Shown here piece by piece: positions 34,523-45,789 of a DNA stretch of 64,000 bases. The notes beneath the pieces are model-generated. The model did no database searches, was not told where the DNA came from, and saw only the letters and a program-made list of their open reading frames with translations. Made by a program: the position numbers and the translations under genes. How positions within the stretch are numbered: position 1 is the first letter of the stretch; the number at the start of each line of letters is the position of its first letter. This DNA comes from Sinonovacula constricta (lineage: Eukaryota > Mollusca > Bivalvia > Cardiida > Solecurtidae): assembly GCA_007844125.1 (NCBI GenBank), contig CM017559.1, positions 68,712,546 through 68,776,545 of the forward strand, given 5' to 3'.

Positions 34523-37500
34523 TGTGGGGGCATTGGCAATTTATAGGGGGCAACAATGTAGGGGCATTGGCTAAAACAGGGAGAAACAATGTGGGGGCAT
34601 TGACTAAAACAGGGAGAAACAATATGGGGGTGTTGGCGAATATAGGGGCAACAATGTAGGGGCATTGGCTAACACAGGGAGAAACAATGTGGGGGCATTG
34701 GCTAAAACAGGGAGAAACAATGTGGGGGCATTGGCTAAAACAGAGGACAACAATGTGGGGGCATTGGCTAAAACAGGGAGAAACAAAGTGGGGCATTGGC
34801 GAATATAGGGGCAACAATGTGGGGGCATTGGCTAAAACAGGGAGAAACAATGTGGGGGCATTGGGTAAAAACAGGGAAAAACAATGTGAGGGCATTGGCA
34901 AAAACAGAGGGCAACAATGTGGGGGCATTGGCAAAAACAGAGGGAAAAAATGTGGGGGCATTAGCAAAAACAGGGGGCAACAATATGGGGGCATTGGCAA
35001 AACAGAGGGCAACAATATGGGGGCATGGGGAAAAACAGGGGGCAACAATGTGTGTGTGTGGGGGGGGGGGGGGGGGGGGGGGGCATTGGCAAAACACTGG
35101 GGCAACAATGTGGGGTCAGTGGAAACAGGGGACAGCAATGTGGGGGCACTGGAAAAACAGGGGGCAACAATATGGGGGCATTGGAAAAAAAAGGGCACAA
35201 CAATGTGGCAACATTGGAAAAAAAACAGGGAGCAACAATATGCAGGCATTGGCAAAAACAGAGGGCAACAATGTGGGGGCATGGGCAAAAACAGGGAGAA
35301 ACAATGTGGGGGCATTGGCAAAAACAGGGAGAAACAATGTGGGAGCATTGGCAAAAACAGGGAGAAACAATGTGGTGGCATTGGCAAAAACAGAGGGAAA
35401 CAATGTGGGGGCATTGGCAAAAACAGGGAGAAGCAATGTGGGGGCATTGGCTAAAACAGAGGGAAACAAAGTGGGGGCATTGGCTAAAACAGAGGGCAAC
35501 AATGTGGGGGCATTGGCAAAAACAGAGGCCAATAATGTGGGGGCATTGGAAAAAACAGGGGGAAACAATATGGGGGCATTGGCAAAAACAGAGGACAACA
35601 ATATGGGGGCAATGGCAAAAGCAGAAGGCAACAATGTGGGAATATTGGAACAAACAGGGAGAAACAATGTGGGGGCATTAGCTAAAACAGGGAGAAACAA
35701 TGTGGGGGCATTGGCAAAAACAGAGGGCAACAATGTGGGGGCATTGGCAAAAACAGAGGGCAACAATGTGGGGGCATTGGCAAAAACAGGGAAAAACAAT
35801 GTGGGGGCATTAGCAAAAACAGGGGGAAACAATGTTGGGGCATTGGCAAAAACAGAGGGAAACAATGTGGGGGCATTGGCAAAAACAGAGGGCAACAATG
35901 TGGTGGCATTGGCAAAAACAGAGGGAATCAATGTGGGGGCATTGGCAAAAACAGAGGGAAACAATGTGGGGGCATTAGCAAAAACAGAGGGCAACAATGT
36001 GGGGGCATTGGCAAAAACAGAGGGAAACAATGTGGGGGCATTAGCAAAAACAGGGGGAAACAATGTTGGGGCATTGGCAAAAACAGAGGGAAACAAAGTG
36101 GGGGCATTGGCTAAAACAGAGGGCAACAATGTGGGGGCATTGGCAAAAACAGAGGCCAATAATGCGGGGGCATTGGAAAAAAACAGGGGAAAACAATATG
36201 GGGGCATTGGCAAAAACAGAGGACAACAATATGGGGGCAATGGCAAAAGCAGAAGGCAACAATGTGGGAATATTGGAAAAAACAGGGAGAAACAATGCTG
36301 GGGCATTTGCAAAAACAGGGGGAAACAATATGGGGGCATTGGCAAAAACAGAGGGAAACAATGTGGGGGCATTGGCAAAAACAGGGAGAAACAATGTGGG
36401 GGCATTGGCAAAAACAGGGAGAAACATTGTGGGGGCATTAGCTAAAACAGGGAGAAACAATGTGGGGGCATTGGCAAAAACAGAGGGCAACAATGTGGGG
36501 GCATTGGCAAAAACAGAGGGCAACAATGTGGGGGCATTGGCAAAAACAGGGAAAAACAATGTGGGGGCATTAGCAAAAACAGGGGGAAACAATGTTGGGG
36601 CATTGGCAAAAACAGAGGGCAACAATGTGGTGGCATTGGCAAAAACAGAGGGAATCAATGTGGGGGCATTGGCAAAAACAGAGGGAAACAATGTGGGGGC
36701 ATTAGCAAAAACAGAGGGCAACAATGTGGGGGCATTGGCAAAAACAGGGAAAAACAATGTGGGGGCATTAGCAAAAACAGGGGAAAACAATGTTGGGGCA
36801 TTGGCAAAAACAGAGGGAAACAACGTGGGGGCATTGGCAAAAACTGAGGGCAACAATGTGGTGGCATTGGCAAAAACAGAGGGAATTAATGTGGGGGCAT
36901 TGGCAAAAACAGAGGGAAACAATGTGGGGGGCATTAGCAAAAACAGAGGGCAAAAATGTGGGGGCATGGAAAAAAAAACAGGGGGGAAACAATGTGGGGG
37001 CATTGGCAAAAACAGAGGGAAACAATGTGGGGGCATTGGCAAAAACAGAGGGCAACAATGTGGGGGCATTGGCAAAAACAGAGGGCAAACATTTAGGGGC
37101 ATTGGCAAAAACAGAGGACAACAATGTGGGGGCATTGGTAAAAACAGAGGGCAACAATGTGGGGGCATTGGCAAAAACAGAGGGTAACAATGTGGGGGCA
37201 TTGGCAAAAACAGAGGGAAACAATGTGGGGGCATTGGTAAAAACAGAGGGAAACAATGTGGGGGCATTGGCAAAAACAGAAGGCAACAATGTGGGGGCAT
37301 TGGCAAAAACAGAGGGCAACAATGTGGGGGCATTGGCAAAAACAGAGGGCAACAATGTGGGGGCATTAGCAAAAACAGAGGGCAACAATGTGGGGGCATT
37401 GGCAAAACAGAGGGCAACAATGTGGGGGCATTGGCTAAAACAGAGGGCAACAATGTGGGGGCATTGGCAAAAACAGAGGGCAACAATGTGGGGGCATTGG

Positions 37501-38703
37501 CAAAAACAGAGGGTAACAATGTGGGGGCATTGGCAAAAACAGAGGGAAACAATGTGGGGGCATTGGCAAAAACAGAGGGAAACAATGTGGGGGCATTGGC
37601 AAAAACAGAAGGCAACAATGTGGGGGCATTGGCAAAACAGAGGGCAACAATGTGGGGGCATTGACTAAAACAGAGGGCAACAATGTGGGGGCATTGGCAA
37701 AAACAGAGGGCAACAATGTGGGGGCATTGGCAAAAACAGAGGGCAACAATGTGGGGGCATTAGCAAAAACCGAGGGCAACAATGTGGGGGCATTGGCTAA
37801 AACAGAGGGCAACAATGTGGGGGCATTGGCAAAAACAGAGGGCAACAATGTGGGGGCATTGGCTAAAACAGAGGGCAACAATGTGGGGGCATTGGCAAAA
37901 ACAGAGGGCAACAATGTGGGGGCATTGGCTAAAACAGAGGGCAACAATGTGGGGGCATTAGCAAAAACAGAGGGAAACAATGTGGGGGCATTAGCAAAAA
38001 CAGAGGGCAACAATGTGGGGGCATGGAAAAAAACAGGGGGGAAACAATGTGGGGGCATTGGCAAAAACAGAGGGAATCAATGTGGGGGCATTGGCAAAAA
38101 CAGAGGGCAACAATGTGGGGGCATTGGCAAAAACAGAGGGCAACAATGTGGGGGCATTGGCAAAAACAGAGGGCAAAAATGTGGGGGCATTGGCAAAAAC
38201 AGAGGACAACAATGTGGGGGCATTGGCAAAAACAGAGGGCAACTATGTGGGGGCATTGGCAAAACAGAGGGCAACAATGTGGGGGCATTAGCAAAAACAG
38301 GGGCCAATATGGGGGCATTGGGAAAACAGAGGGCAAAAATGTGGGGGCATGGGAAAAAACAGGGAAAAACAATATGGGGGCATTGGCAAAACAGAGGGCA
38401 ACAATATGGGGGCATGGGGAAAAACAGGGGGAAATAATGTGGGGCATTGGAAAAAAACAGGGGTAAACAATATGGGGGCATTGGCAAAAACAGAGGACAA
38501 CAATATTGGGGCAACGGCAAAAGCAGAAGGCAACAATGAGGGGATATTGGAAAAAAGAGAGGGCAACAATGTGGCGGTATTGGGAAAAAACGGGGCAACA
38601 ATGTGGGGGCATTGAAAAAAAACAGGGGGCAACAATGTGGGGGCATTTGAAGAAAACAGGGGGCAACAATATGGGGGCATTGGCAAAAACAGAGGGGCAA
38701 TAA
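34523..38703. repeat. 33-bp minisatellite array, open on both strands
   Basis: About 126 copies of a 33-bp unit: GGGGGCATTGGCAAAAACAG followed by AGGGCAACAATGT. Since 33 is 11 codons, frames stay open: 549 codons on plus (34796-36445, repeat NVGALAKTEGN) and 525 codons on minus (36041-37618, repeat ANAPTLLPSVF). A 19-unit (627-bp) higher-order block is visible, with AGAGGCCAATAATG at about 35524 and again at 36151, and its neighbouring AAGCAGAAGGCAACAATG units recur near 38520. The array probably lies in the first intron of the minus-strand PDZ gene. I regard the frames as by-products; no splice sites or codon bias support them. Confidence 0.96.
35060..35083. repeat. G24 homopolymer inside the 33-bp array
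   Basis: A (TG)5 stretch runs into 24 consecutive G, replacing the normal five-G segment of the unit. It is a likely quadruplex or triplex former and a likely site of sequencing error. Confidence 0.9.
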
Positions 38704-39651
38704 ATCATTCAAATAGAAATCACTTTCATTCAATATATATCTAATATATATAACTACCTGAAATGTTTATATAAGACTTCTTCTGAGTATGTTTTTTTTA
38801 AACCTCATTTAACTGCATGTGTAACTGTGCAGAAGGAAGAATGCATTTGCTCACCATGTCTACTATTATTCAGTTGCTTACAAATGTCTCTTTAAATATT
38901 TTGACCACACATGATCAAGCCATATATGATTCACGTATATGCCTTCTGTATGTTTGTTAAGCAAACTTGAATTAGACATTCAGTAATAGATTGTGTTGAG
39001 TTTACAGAACAGGTTCCTTAATGTTCTATAGTCATTTTAATTGTTTCATAATTGCATAAACTTCTGAAACCAACTCTTTAAAAGTCTTAATTTTCTCACT
39101 GATCATGTCTTTCTTAGTTCGCCTTTATAAATATTGCCATTGAATAATGTTTCTTTAACTTTCCTATGAATGATTATTATAATAATGATGACCTTTAATC
39201 TTAGAACTTCTTTACAGTGCATTGATGACATTAAATCATGGAACTACTTTATGATGCATTGATGACATTTTAATCACAGAACTATTTTACAATGCGTTGA
39301 TGACATTTAATCCCTATAGCTGGAATGTTCATATCTCTTTCATTACATCTGAAACAATTTAACTGCAATTACTGTGCAGTATCAGTTTGAAATTATGCAC
39401 ACACAAAATTTTTTGAGCCTATGATCTAGACAAACAATATATTGCTTTCAAGATAATGTTCATCTAAAAGCACTATAAAGAGGGTGTTCTAAAAAGCATT
39501 TCACATTTATGTGAGCTGAAATAAAAGCATAGAGATTATTTAAATTGGAAAACTATTTTATTTTCTAGCTACAGTCCCACAATGATATTACCAAGTGCTG
39601 GAAATGTCTTTTGTGTTAGAACTGAACCTGGTTAGTATGAATTGATAAAAG
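38704..39651. other. Unique sequence with a three-copy degenerate repeat
   Basis: At 39190-39312 a unit of about 45 bp (GCATTGATGACATTAAATC, AGAACT) occurs about three times. The rest is AT-rich and non-coding. Confidence 0.55.
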
Positions 39652-39710
39652 GCTTAAACAAATAGTGCAGATCCAGTTCAGCCAGCTTTAGGAGCCACAC
39701 TGTTTGCTAA
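39652..39710. repeat. Short hairpin-family copy
   Basis: AACAAATAGTGCAGATCCAG ... CCAGCTTTAGGAGCCACACTG, ending TTTGCTAA; one arm is well kept and the other is decayed. Confidence 0.6.
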
Positions 39711-39896
39711 TGATTTTCTAGCAATACACACAGCTTCCCTTTCATGCAGTTGTCTTGGTAAAAAATGTTTTTATGTGTTATCAAAAACTTCAGCATTAAA
39801 AGGGTTTAGGTCAAAGGGACAGATATTTGCAAAAGATATATCCCCTATAATGTTTTCAGATTATATACTATGCATGCTTAAAACCTTTGTCACACC

Positions 39897-40190
39897 TCGT
39901 GTGTGGAATAGCCCAGTGGTAGGACACATATATCACAGTATTCTTCACATCACAGGGTCCATGGTTCGAACCCCGGTCAGGTTGCAGCATATTTCCTTGA
40001 GCAAGAAATTTACCTCAAATTGTTCCACTCAAACCAGGTGTATAAATGGGTACCTCCGAGGGTTATTCAAGTCAATAATATGACTTCCCAGCGCCATGTG
40101 TTGGCTGCCATATTACGGGAATGACGAATCTACCCAATGACCAGGGGGTAAACTGTAAAGTCGGCTGAATGAGCACTAGCTTGAAAGTAG
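39897..40190 (+). mobile_element. tRNA-derived SINE with a conserved central domain
   Basis: The head has A-box-like TAGCCCAGTGGTAGGA and a perfect B box GGTTCGAACCC (39963-39973). The body carries TTCCTTGAGCAAGAAATTTA followed by CCTC and TGTATAAATGGGTACC, which resembles the conserved central domains shared by many metazoan SINEs (Deu or Nin-DC type). The exact domain class is uncertain. No target duplication was seen. Confidence 0.75.
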
Positions 40191-40384
40191 ACTATAACAT
40201 GGTATTACCTATTACCATAATACTTCCCATAGTCCCTTCTACTGTGGACCAAGGTCATCTTTCAACAGGAAGGCTAGCAATTTTCAACAACATTTTGTTT
40301 ATATTTCCATAACAAGAATAACAAAATACACATAAAACCACACAATGTTAGTGATGTACTTTCTAACATATACACTGACAAAAA

Positions 40385-40560
40385 CAATGATACAGAATTA
40401 CTGGTGGATGTAGTTCTTAAACAAATATCTGGGTAGAACCACTGATGCACATTAAGTCAGCTGGAAGACTATTTGCTGCCTGCCTGGGAATCGAACTAAT
40501 GTGACATGGGGTTTTAGGATTCACAAATCTGCAATTAGCTGCTCTGCTTGGAGCATCCTA
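40385..40560 (-). mobile_element. tRNA-derived SINE, minus orientation, degenerate
   Basis: On the minus strand: head AGAGCAGCTAATTGCAG, B-box-like TTCGATTCCCAGGCAGGC, body AGTCTTCCAGCTGACTTAAT and CAGTGGTTCTACCCAG. Same family as at 19741 and 30745. Confidence 0.65.
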
Positions 40561-41674
40561 CATAGTAAAGCATTACTAGTCTTATCTATTCAACCCATCA
40601 ATTTAGCACTTTATGATTCATATCTTGCATTCAAGTTGGAAGGTTAACGATGCTTCTGATGCTCTTATCTAACCAATCAAAATTGTCCTGACCTTTTCAT
40701 TCTCAAGATAACTTAGGGAAGTACTAGCGAAACAATTCATCCTCTAAGAGTTGCCAAGTGCATAGCTCACCATGGAAACATATGAGGAACAATTATCCTG
40801 AAGCTATTATAAGAGGTATCTCTGAAGTGTTCTGCTGTGAAAGTCACAAAAAGAGGTGGATAAAATTAGTCTACTTGTCTTAATACATAACACTTTAAAT
40901 CAAGTTTTTAAATAAGTTAAGGGAATGTCCCATATATTCTGATGGCCTAAATGTTGTGTAACATAGCTGGTTTTAACTTGTCTTAAATATGCTGTTTACT
41001 AGATCATTGTATAATATTTAAGTTATCAATTAATATAAACTTAAAGAATTTAAAACAAGCAAAACTGTTCTATTTTGGGATGTTAAACTATGTTGTAAAT
41101 ATATTATACACATTATCAGGTTCTAAAAGTCAGTATATTAAGATGCTCCACAACTGAGGATTTCTCAATGTTTTGCAAGTTTCTGTCTTTTAACTTTTGA
41201 ACAAATAAGTAGACTGTGAACAAATGAATGTAAAAAGAACCACACCTTTTCTGTAAATATATACAAAAACAATAGTAGAAACCATAGCTACCGCTGTATA
41301 CCTGTTATAAGATGATGGTATGAAAGCCCTAGATGTGTAGAAGAAATTGGAATACAGATGTATATACATTATTCAACCTTTGAATTAGTTTCTAATTATG
41401 TTTTATTTATTATGCTTTAATCAATATCTAGTGTTTTTTATTATTACATAAAAAAAGATATGTTAAAGAAAAAATACTGGTTTAGATTCACAAATATTTG
41501 CATACAAGTGTTGTTTGTTTACAATTAAACATTTAATATTCCTGCAATTTTAGCCGATTAATTCCATCAGTAACCAATTCATTTCATAAGTATTTGGCTA
41601 TTAATAAATATTCTAAGTATTAACACAATTTAACAAACACAACACCAAGAGCAAACAGGGCCGTGAGTATTTTA
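40561..41674. other. AT-rich spacer, no gene recognised
   Basis: No repeat family or exon is identified. Confidence 0.5.
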
Positions 41675-42140
41675 ATTATTGGTGGTGGTCATGTGGATGG
41701 TGGTGTTTATTTTCTAGGTAAAGTAGTTAGAGGTTATGGTAGTGGTGTAGGTGGTGGGTTTGGTTTCAGTTTCTGTGTTGTTATTAGAGGTGCTATTAGT
41801 GGCAATAATGGTGGTGTTTGTGGTGTGGTGTGTGTGGTGTAGTCTCAGGGGTAATAATGCAATGGTAGTGATGAAAATGTTCATACATCATTTAAAGTTG
41901 GTGCAAGTAGTTATGATGGTATGGTGGTGGTTATAAAGTTGTGTACAGTAAAGCTGGTGTGGGAAGGGGTGGTATTAAGGTGAAATTGGGGTATTGAATG
42001 TGTTGGTGGTAATTAATTATTTATAATGGTGGTGTAAGCAGGGACAGTAAAAAAGGTATGGTGATAAACAGAAATGGAGGTTATAGTGATAGTTATGGTG
42101 ATGAAAATGAAGGTGGTGTTAACAGTGGTGGTATTGAAAA
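41675..42140. repeat. GGT/GTG-rich cryptically simple region
   Basis: Strong G+T bias on the plus strand with scattered GGTGGTGGT and GTGGTGTTT motifs and almost no C. This looks like a decayed trinucleotide satellite; the frames in it are low-complexity. Confidence 0.7.
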
Positions 42141-42224
42141 CATGGTGATGGCAATAAAGGTTGTAAAATAAGGGTGGTTTAAGCTGTTGTGGTAAGTTAT
42201 TGGCATAGAAGTGAACATTTGGAC

Positions 42225-42640
42225 AATCTGTTTCATTTTTTTTACTTTGACCATAGAGGGAAAATGGCCAGCCCTTGGCAGCCATGTTTTTAATGGATCA
42301 AAATTCTTCATGATACATGGCCCCCCAAAGAACATGTATACCAAATATCAAGGCTCTTGCTCTTGTGGTTTCTGACAAGAAGATGTTCTTAGTTGTCCTA
42401 TATAGCGTTATATAAAAATGGCCAAGCCCTTTGTGGCCATGTCTTTTAATGGATCAAAGTTCTTTAAATAACTTTTGCTCCCCCGGTCTGCTGCTGAAGC
42501 TTCTAATGTGGTTTAATTGAATTTGGGCCAGCAGTCATTGGAGATGTCAGAGGAGATGTGGAGGAGGCTGACACCAGCTGAAGGCGATCACAATGCTCAC
42601 CCTAAGCATAAGCTCAGGTGAGCTAAAAAAAATAATGATA
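42225..42640 (+). repeat. Remnants of a dispersed repeat with internal duplication
   Basis: GGCAGCCATGTTTTTAATGG plus ATCAAAATTCTT (about 42277) is echoed by GTGGCCATGTCTTTTAATGG plus ATCAAAGTTCTT (about 42435). The segment ends with CTCAGGTGAGCTAAAAA, a terminal motif I recall from bivalve dispersed repeats; a related GCTCAAGGTGAGC lies at 53942. Confidence 0.5.
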
Positions 42641-43229
42641 AATAAATGATGAGGAAGTTCAAAACAAAAAAGAATATGATTACCAGGTTTAAAATTCTGA
42701 GTAGTGGAGGGAGAGGTCAGAAATGGAAATACCCTATTCAGGAGCAATCTATGGCAAACCTTAATTCATACAGAATTAATTAAGAGAACCATCTAGATCC
42801 AAATGTACCAAGATCATAGATCATACAACAACCTTACCATGACCTGACAATCCTATGTTTGGCTCTAGATCCGTCTCATATCCAGATATCTTTTCTCACA
42901 GCAACTTCTAACATAATAGGTCCAGCAGTCTTGTTAACTTTATATTTAAAACCATAACAACATTTTCCACCCTTACACATAAGTCTATATTCACAAAAAG
43001 GTAACCCATGTGCGAACTTTGAAATTAACACTGCCTGTCACATGTAAGCTTCACCAGGTCTCTCGCCCTCCAGCTACAAGTGAATGTTGAAAGTTATTAG
43101 TTTTTCCATGCGCACTTCCCTGTTTGAACGCATACTAAACATAGAATAATGGTGTATGTAAAGTGCTATATACCTATGATCTTTCACAACGTAAATCTAC
43201 ATCGTGCATCACCAGTTAGTTATACTTAC
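42641..43229. other. Unique spacer, no gene recognised
   Basis: If the non-coding exon at 43230 is real, this is the start of the first intron of the PDZ gene. Confidence 0.4.
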
Positions 43230-43575
43230 ATAAAGGGGGTATAAATGGAATATCCACAGCAAATGTATTCCCTTGAGATCTAGCTGAATTTCCTCCAACC
43301 CAGCAAAGTCCGTCGATCCGAAAAAAATATAGTTCTGGATGTCATGCGCGGTTCAGTAAAAGTACAGGGGAAAATACCCTCACATCAAACGCACCTATTT
43401 TCACACACTTTCCACAAAGATACGGCATGATATGAGTGGTTGAAGCAACATGTGTTTGCTTATCTCCTCACTCGCGCGTCCAGCGACACATGAACTGTAC
43501 TATCTATGTACAATCCCCGGGTTATGCGACAGACGCCGAAACACAATTTGCGCGGGAAAAAATTAGCCAATAATC
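43230..43575 (-). promoter_or_regulatory. Candidate promoter and non-coding first exon of the PDZ gene
   Basis: Locally CpG-rich, unlike its surroundings (GCGCGG, CTCGCGCGTCC, GACGCCG). The minus strand has a strong donor, TTAT|GTAAGTATAAC, putting the exon end at 43230. Upstream on that strand lie an E2F-type site TTTGCGCGGGAAA (43547-43559, plus-strand reading) and a CCAAT box (43567-43571). Transcription would start near 43500 and run left. The link to the exon at 33643, about 10 kb away, is inferred from strand and order only. Confidence 0.4.
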
Positions 43576-44452
43576 ATCCGTATCACAACCAAATGGCACA
43601 GAATAATTCCATGTCTGAAGTTTACGTCTTTACGGCAGTTAACGATGCAAGAAATATCTAGTAGCTCAGCTACTGAGTGTCCGTTTATTCATATCCCAGG
43701 GTGAGATATGATAGCGTTTGCAGCTGTTTTCCGTTGTCTGGGTCTGAAAATACATCCGGGAGTGCTACTGACGCTGGGATGTTACCCTCATGGTTCTGAT
43801 AAATCCAGCAGAACTGGCCGACAAACCAACAGAGAGGCCGTCCATCCAGGGGTCAAATTTTCTGTTAATGGGCGGCTCATAAATGCGGGGTGTTCAGACG
43901 ATTTACCGTCTGTATATATTATTATTTCTATCAAATCCACACGTCTCTTGTGTAACCTATCGTTATGTTATTCATATATTAACACATCGCATTGCTCCAT
44001 TTTACCTATGATGTACAGTTGATTACAAGTATCAGGAAGGGAATATTCTTTTTTACATATAATACTTATGTTAATTTTGTGTGTAATCATAGATTGTTAT
44101 TCTAAATCGGCTCAATAAAGATGTAGACTTTGTATAGAACATCTTTTGATGTAATATAATACGAAACAATAAATTTCAATAATAGGGCCTACAGATATGT
44201 GAGTTTGTAAATGTGACGTATATTTGCCGAAACTTTTGCACCATTTCTTGATCGGTTATTTCAGAAAATTGTACGGACCAAACCACCAGAAAGCTTTGGC
44301 ATTGTCTTACATGAATACTTTTACCCTTTATAAATACAGCCTTTACTTTCGTAAATATTTGTCCTCTTTTATAAATGATAACACGCGCGTTGTATATAAC
44401 GCAAACAAAAATGCCAATGTTTTAGAATGTTTCATATATTATTGGACTGTAG
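43576..44452. other. Unique sequence, one unrecognised frame
   Basis: A 104-codon plus-strand frame (43708-44022) starts in a moderately GC-rich stretch but has no recognisable domain, and its second half is AT-rich. Confidence 0.35.
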
Positions 44453-44492
44453 TTGTGTGTGTGTGTGTGTATGTGTGTGTGTGTGTGTGTGT
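44453..44492. repeat. GT microsatellite
   Basis: About 20 GT dinucleotides with one interruption (GTATGT), directly next to family A copy 7. Confidence 0.9.
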
Positions 44493-44499
44493 CACTCTC

Positions 44500-44827
44500 A
44501 AACAACTAAATACATTACTGTTACCTCGAAAGATCCCACCAAGTGTTGTTTATCAATCTCCTACACATATGTGAAAAGTGAAGCATAACGCCCCTGTTGT
44601 CGCCACAAATGTGTATTTCCTATCCGAGCCACGTTGCACAGAGAGAATTACTTTTGAGAATTATCTATCATCATCCAGGTAATCCGCTCTGACGTCGATG
44701 TCTATTATTAGCAGAATTCCCAACCAAAATGAGCTTCTGCAGAAAGTTTGTACAAATATCACAAACAGGGGTCAGATATTGTTGTTTGTATTTAATATAC
44801 GCAAACTATGGAATACGACCTTTAAAG
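44500..44827 (+). mobile_element. Family A element, copy 7
   Basis: Carries ACACATATGTGAAAAGTGAA, TATTTCCTATCCGAGCCACG with TTGCACAGAG, CATCCAGGTAATCCGCTCTG with ACGTCGATGTC, GTCAGATATTGTTG and the right terminus GCAAACTATGGAATACGACC plus TTTAAAG. Confidence 0.75.
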
Positions 44828-45789
44828 CGCAGTTTAATGTCTTATGCAAAATATCAATACATATGCTTTATAAGCTGGTCAATGCAAAACAAGGAAGATG
44901 AACTGAGCAACTGAAAGTTGTCAGTTTACACGCCACATTAGTTGCGTGACGAGACAGTCGTCGCTGAGTTAGTTCCGAATGAGGCATCACTTGTGGAAAA
45001 AAATGTAGCCTTCAGTGGTAGCTTAAGACTTGAGCCCTGTGTTTCTTGTTTAGATGAGCATACTGATGCAATGGGTCATTTCTACGAATGTGGGTCGCTA
45101 TGATATTCATCCACATCCGTAAGTAGGTTAAAGTTGAGGTTAGACAGCTACGCCGCAAACGCATTTAATCAACAGTCTTTACAGGATGGTAACGCAGTGA
45201 TATCGACCAAAACTGGCTTAAGTAGTTGTTGTAATTGAACAGAGGCAGCCTATGTGGTTATTTGCAAGTTTAAGCTAACATTTAACAAAAAATACGTGCG
45301 TTTGCGGATCTATCCATTTAGATCTACCAAAACAGAGCATAATTTAAAAGTGTTAGAAAGGTAGAGATGGAGAGCGCGTAGCACTTGGGACAACTCGATC
45401 AGCATTCCAATTTACTTTAAACCGAGTTTACCCGGTTAATCGTCTAAGGCTGGAGCAATGAGCTATCATAGCTGTCACATTTCAAGTCTAAGAATCAAAT
45501 GTCGTCAGTAATTTGTTTCACGCAAAATCTGGATAGCACAGAAATTATCTAGAGCTTAATGCACACGGGAACAAACTGTGTGTATTTTTTTATTTTAGTT
45601 GGATAAAAGTTGTCTACCCTTATGATATAGCATTGTGTGATTACGTCATTGACTGATCTGAGCAACCTATACACGTCTTGGACACATGCGCCAGGTACTT
45701 TCTACTTGTGCACTGGTTCAACCAACGAAGTGGGCTGTTGAGAGGGGTTGACATAGATGAAAGAAGAACATGTTTTCCTATGGGCTATT
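44828..45789. other. Unique spacer, no gene recognised
   Basis: Moderately AT-rich, with more CpG than the left half of the window. No exon or repeat is identified. Confidence 0.45.

Noticed and set aside
34687..38708. Long open frames on both strands treated as repeat-protein genes
   Set aside because: The 33-bp unit is a multiple of three, so open frames are expected. No splice sites, start context or domain supports translation.
43708..44022. 104-codon plus-strand frame as a gene
   Set aside because: No recognisable domain; it starts near a promoter on the opposite strand and ends in AT-rich non-coding sequence.
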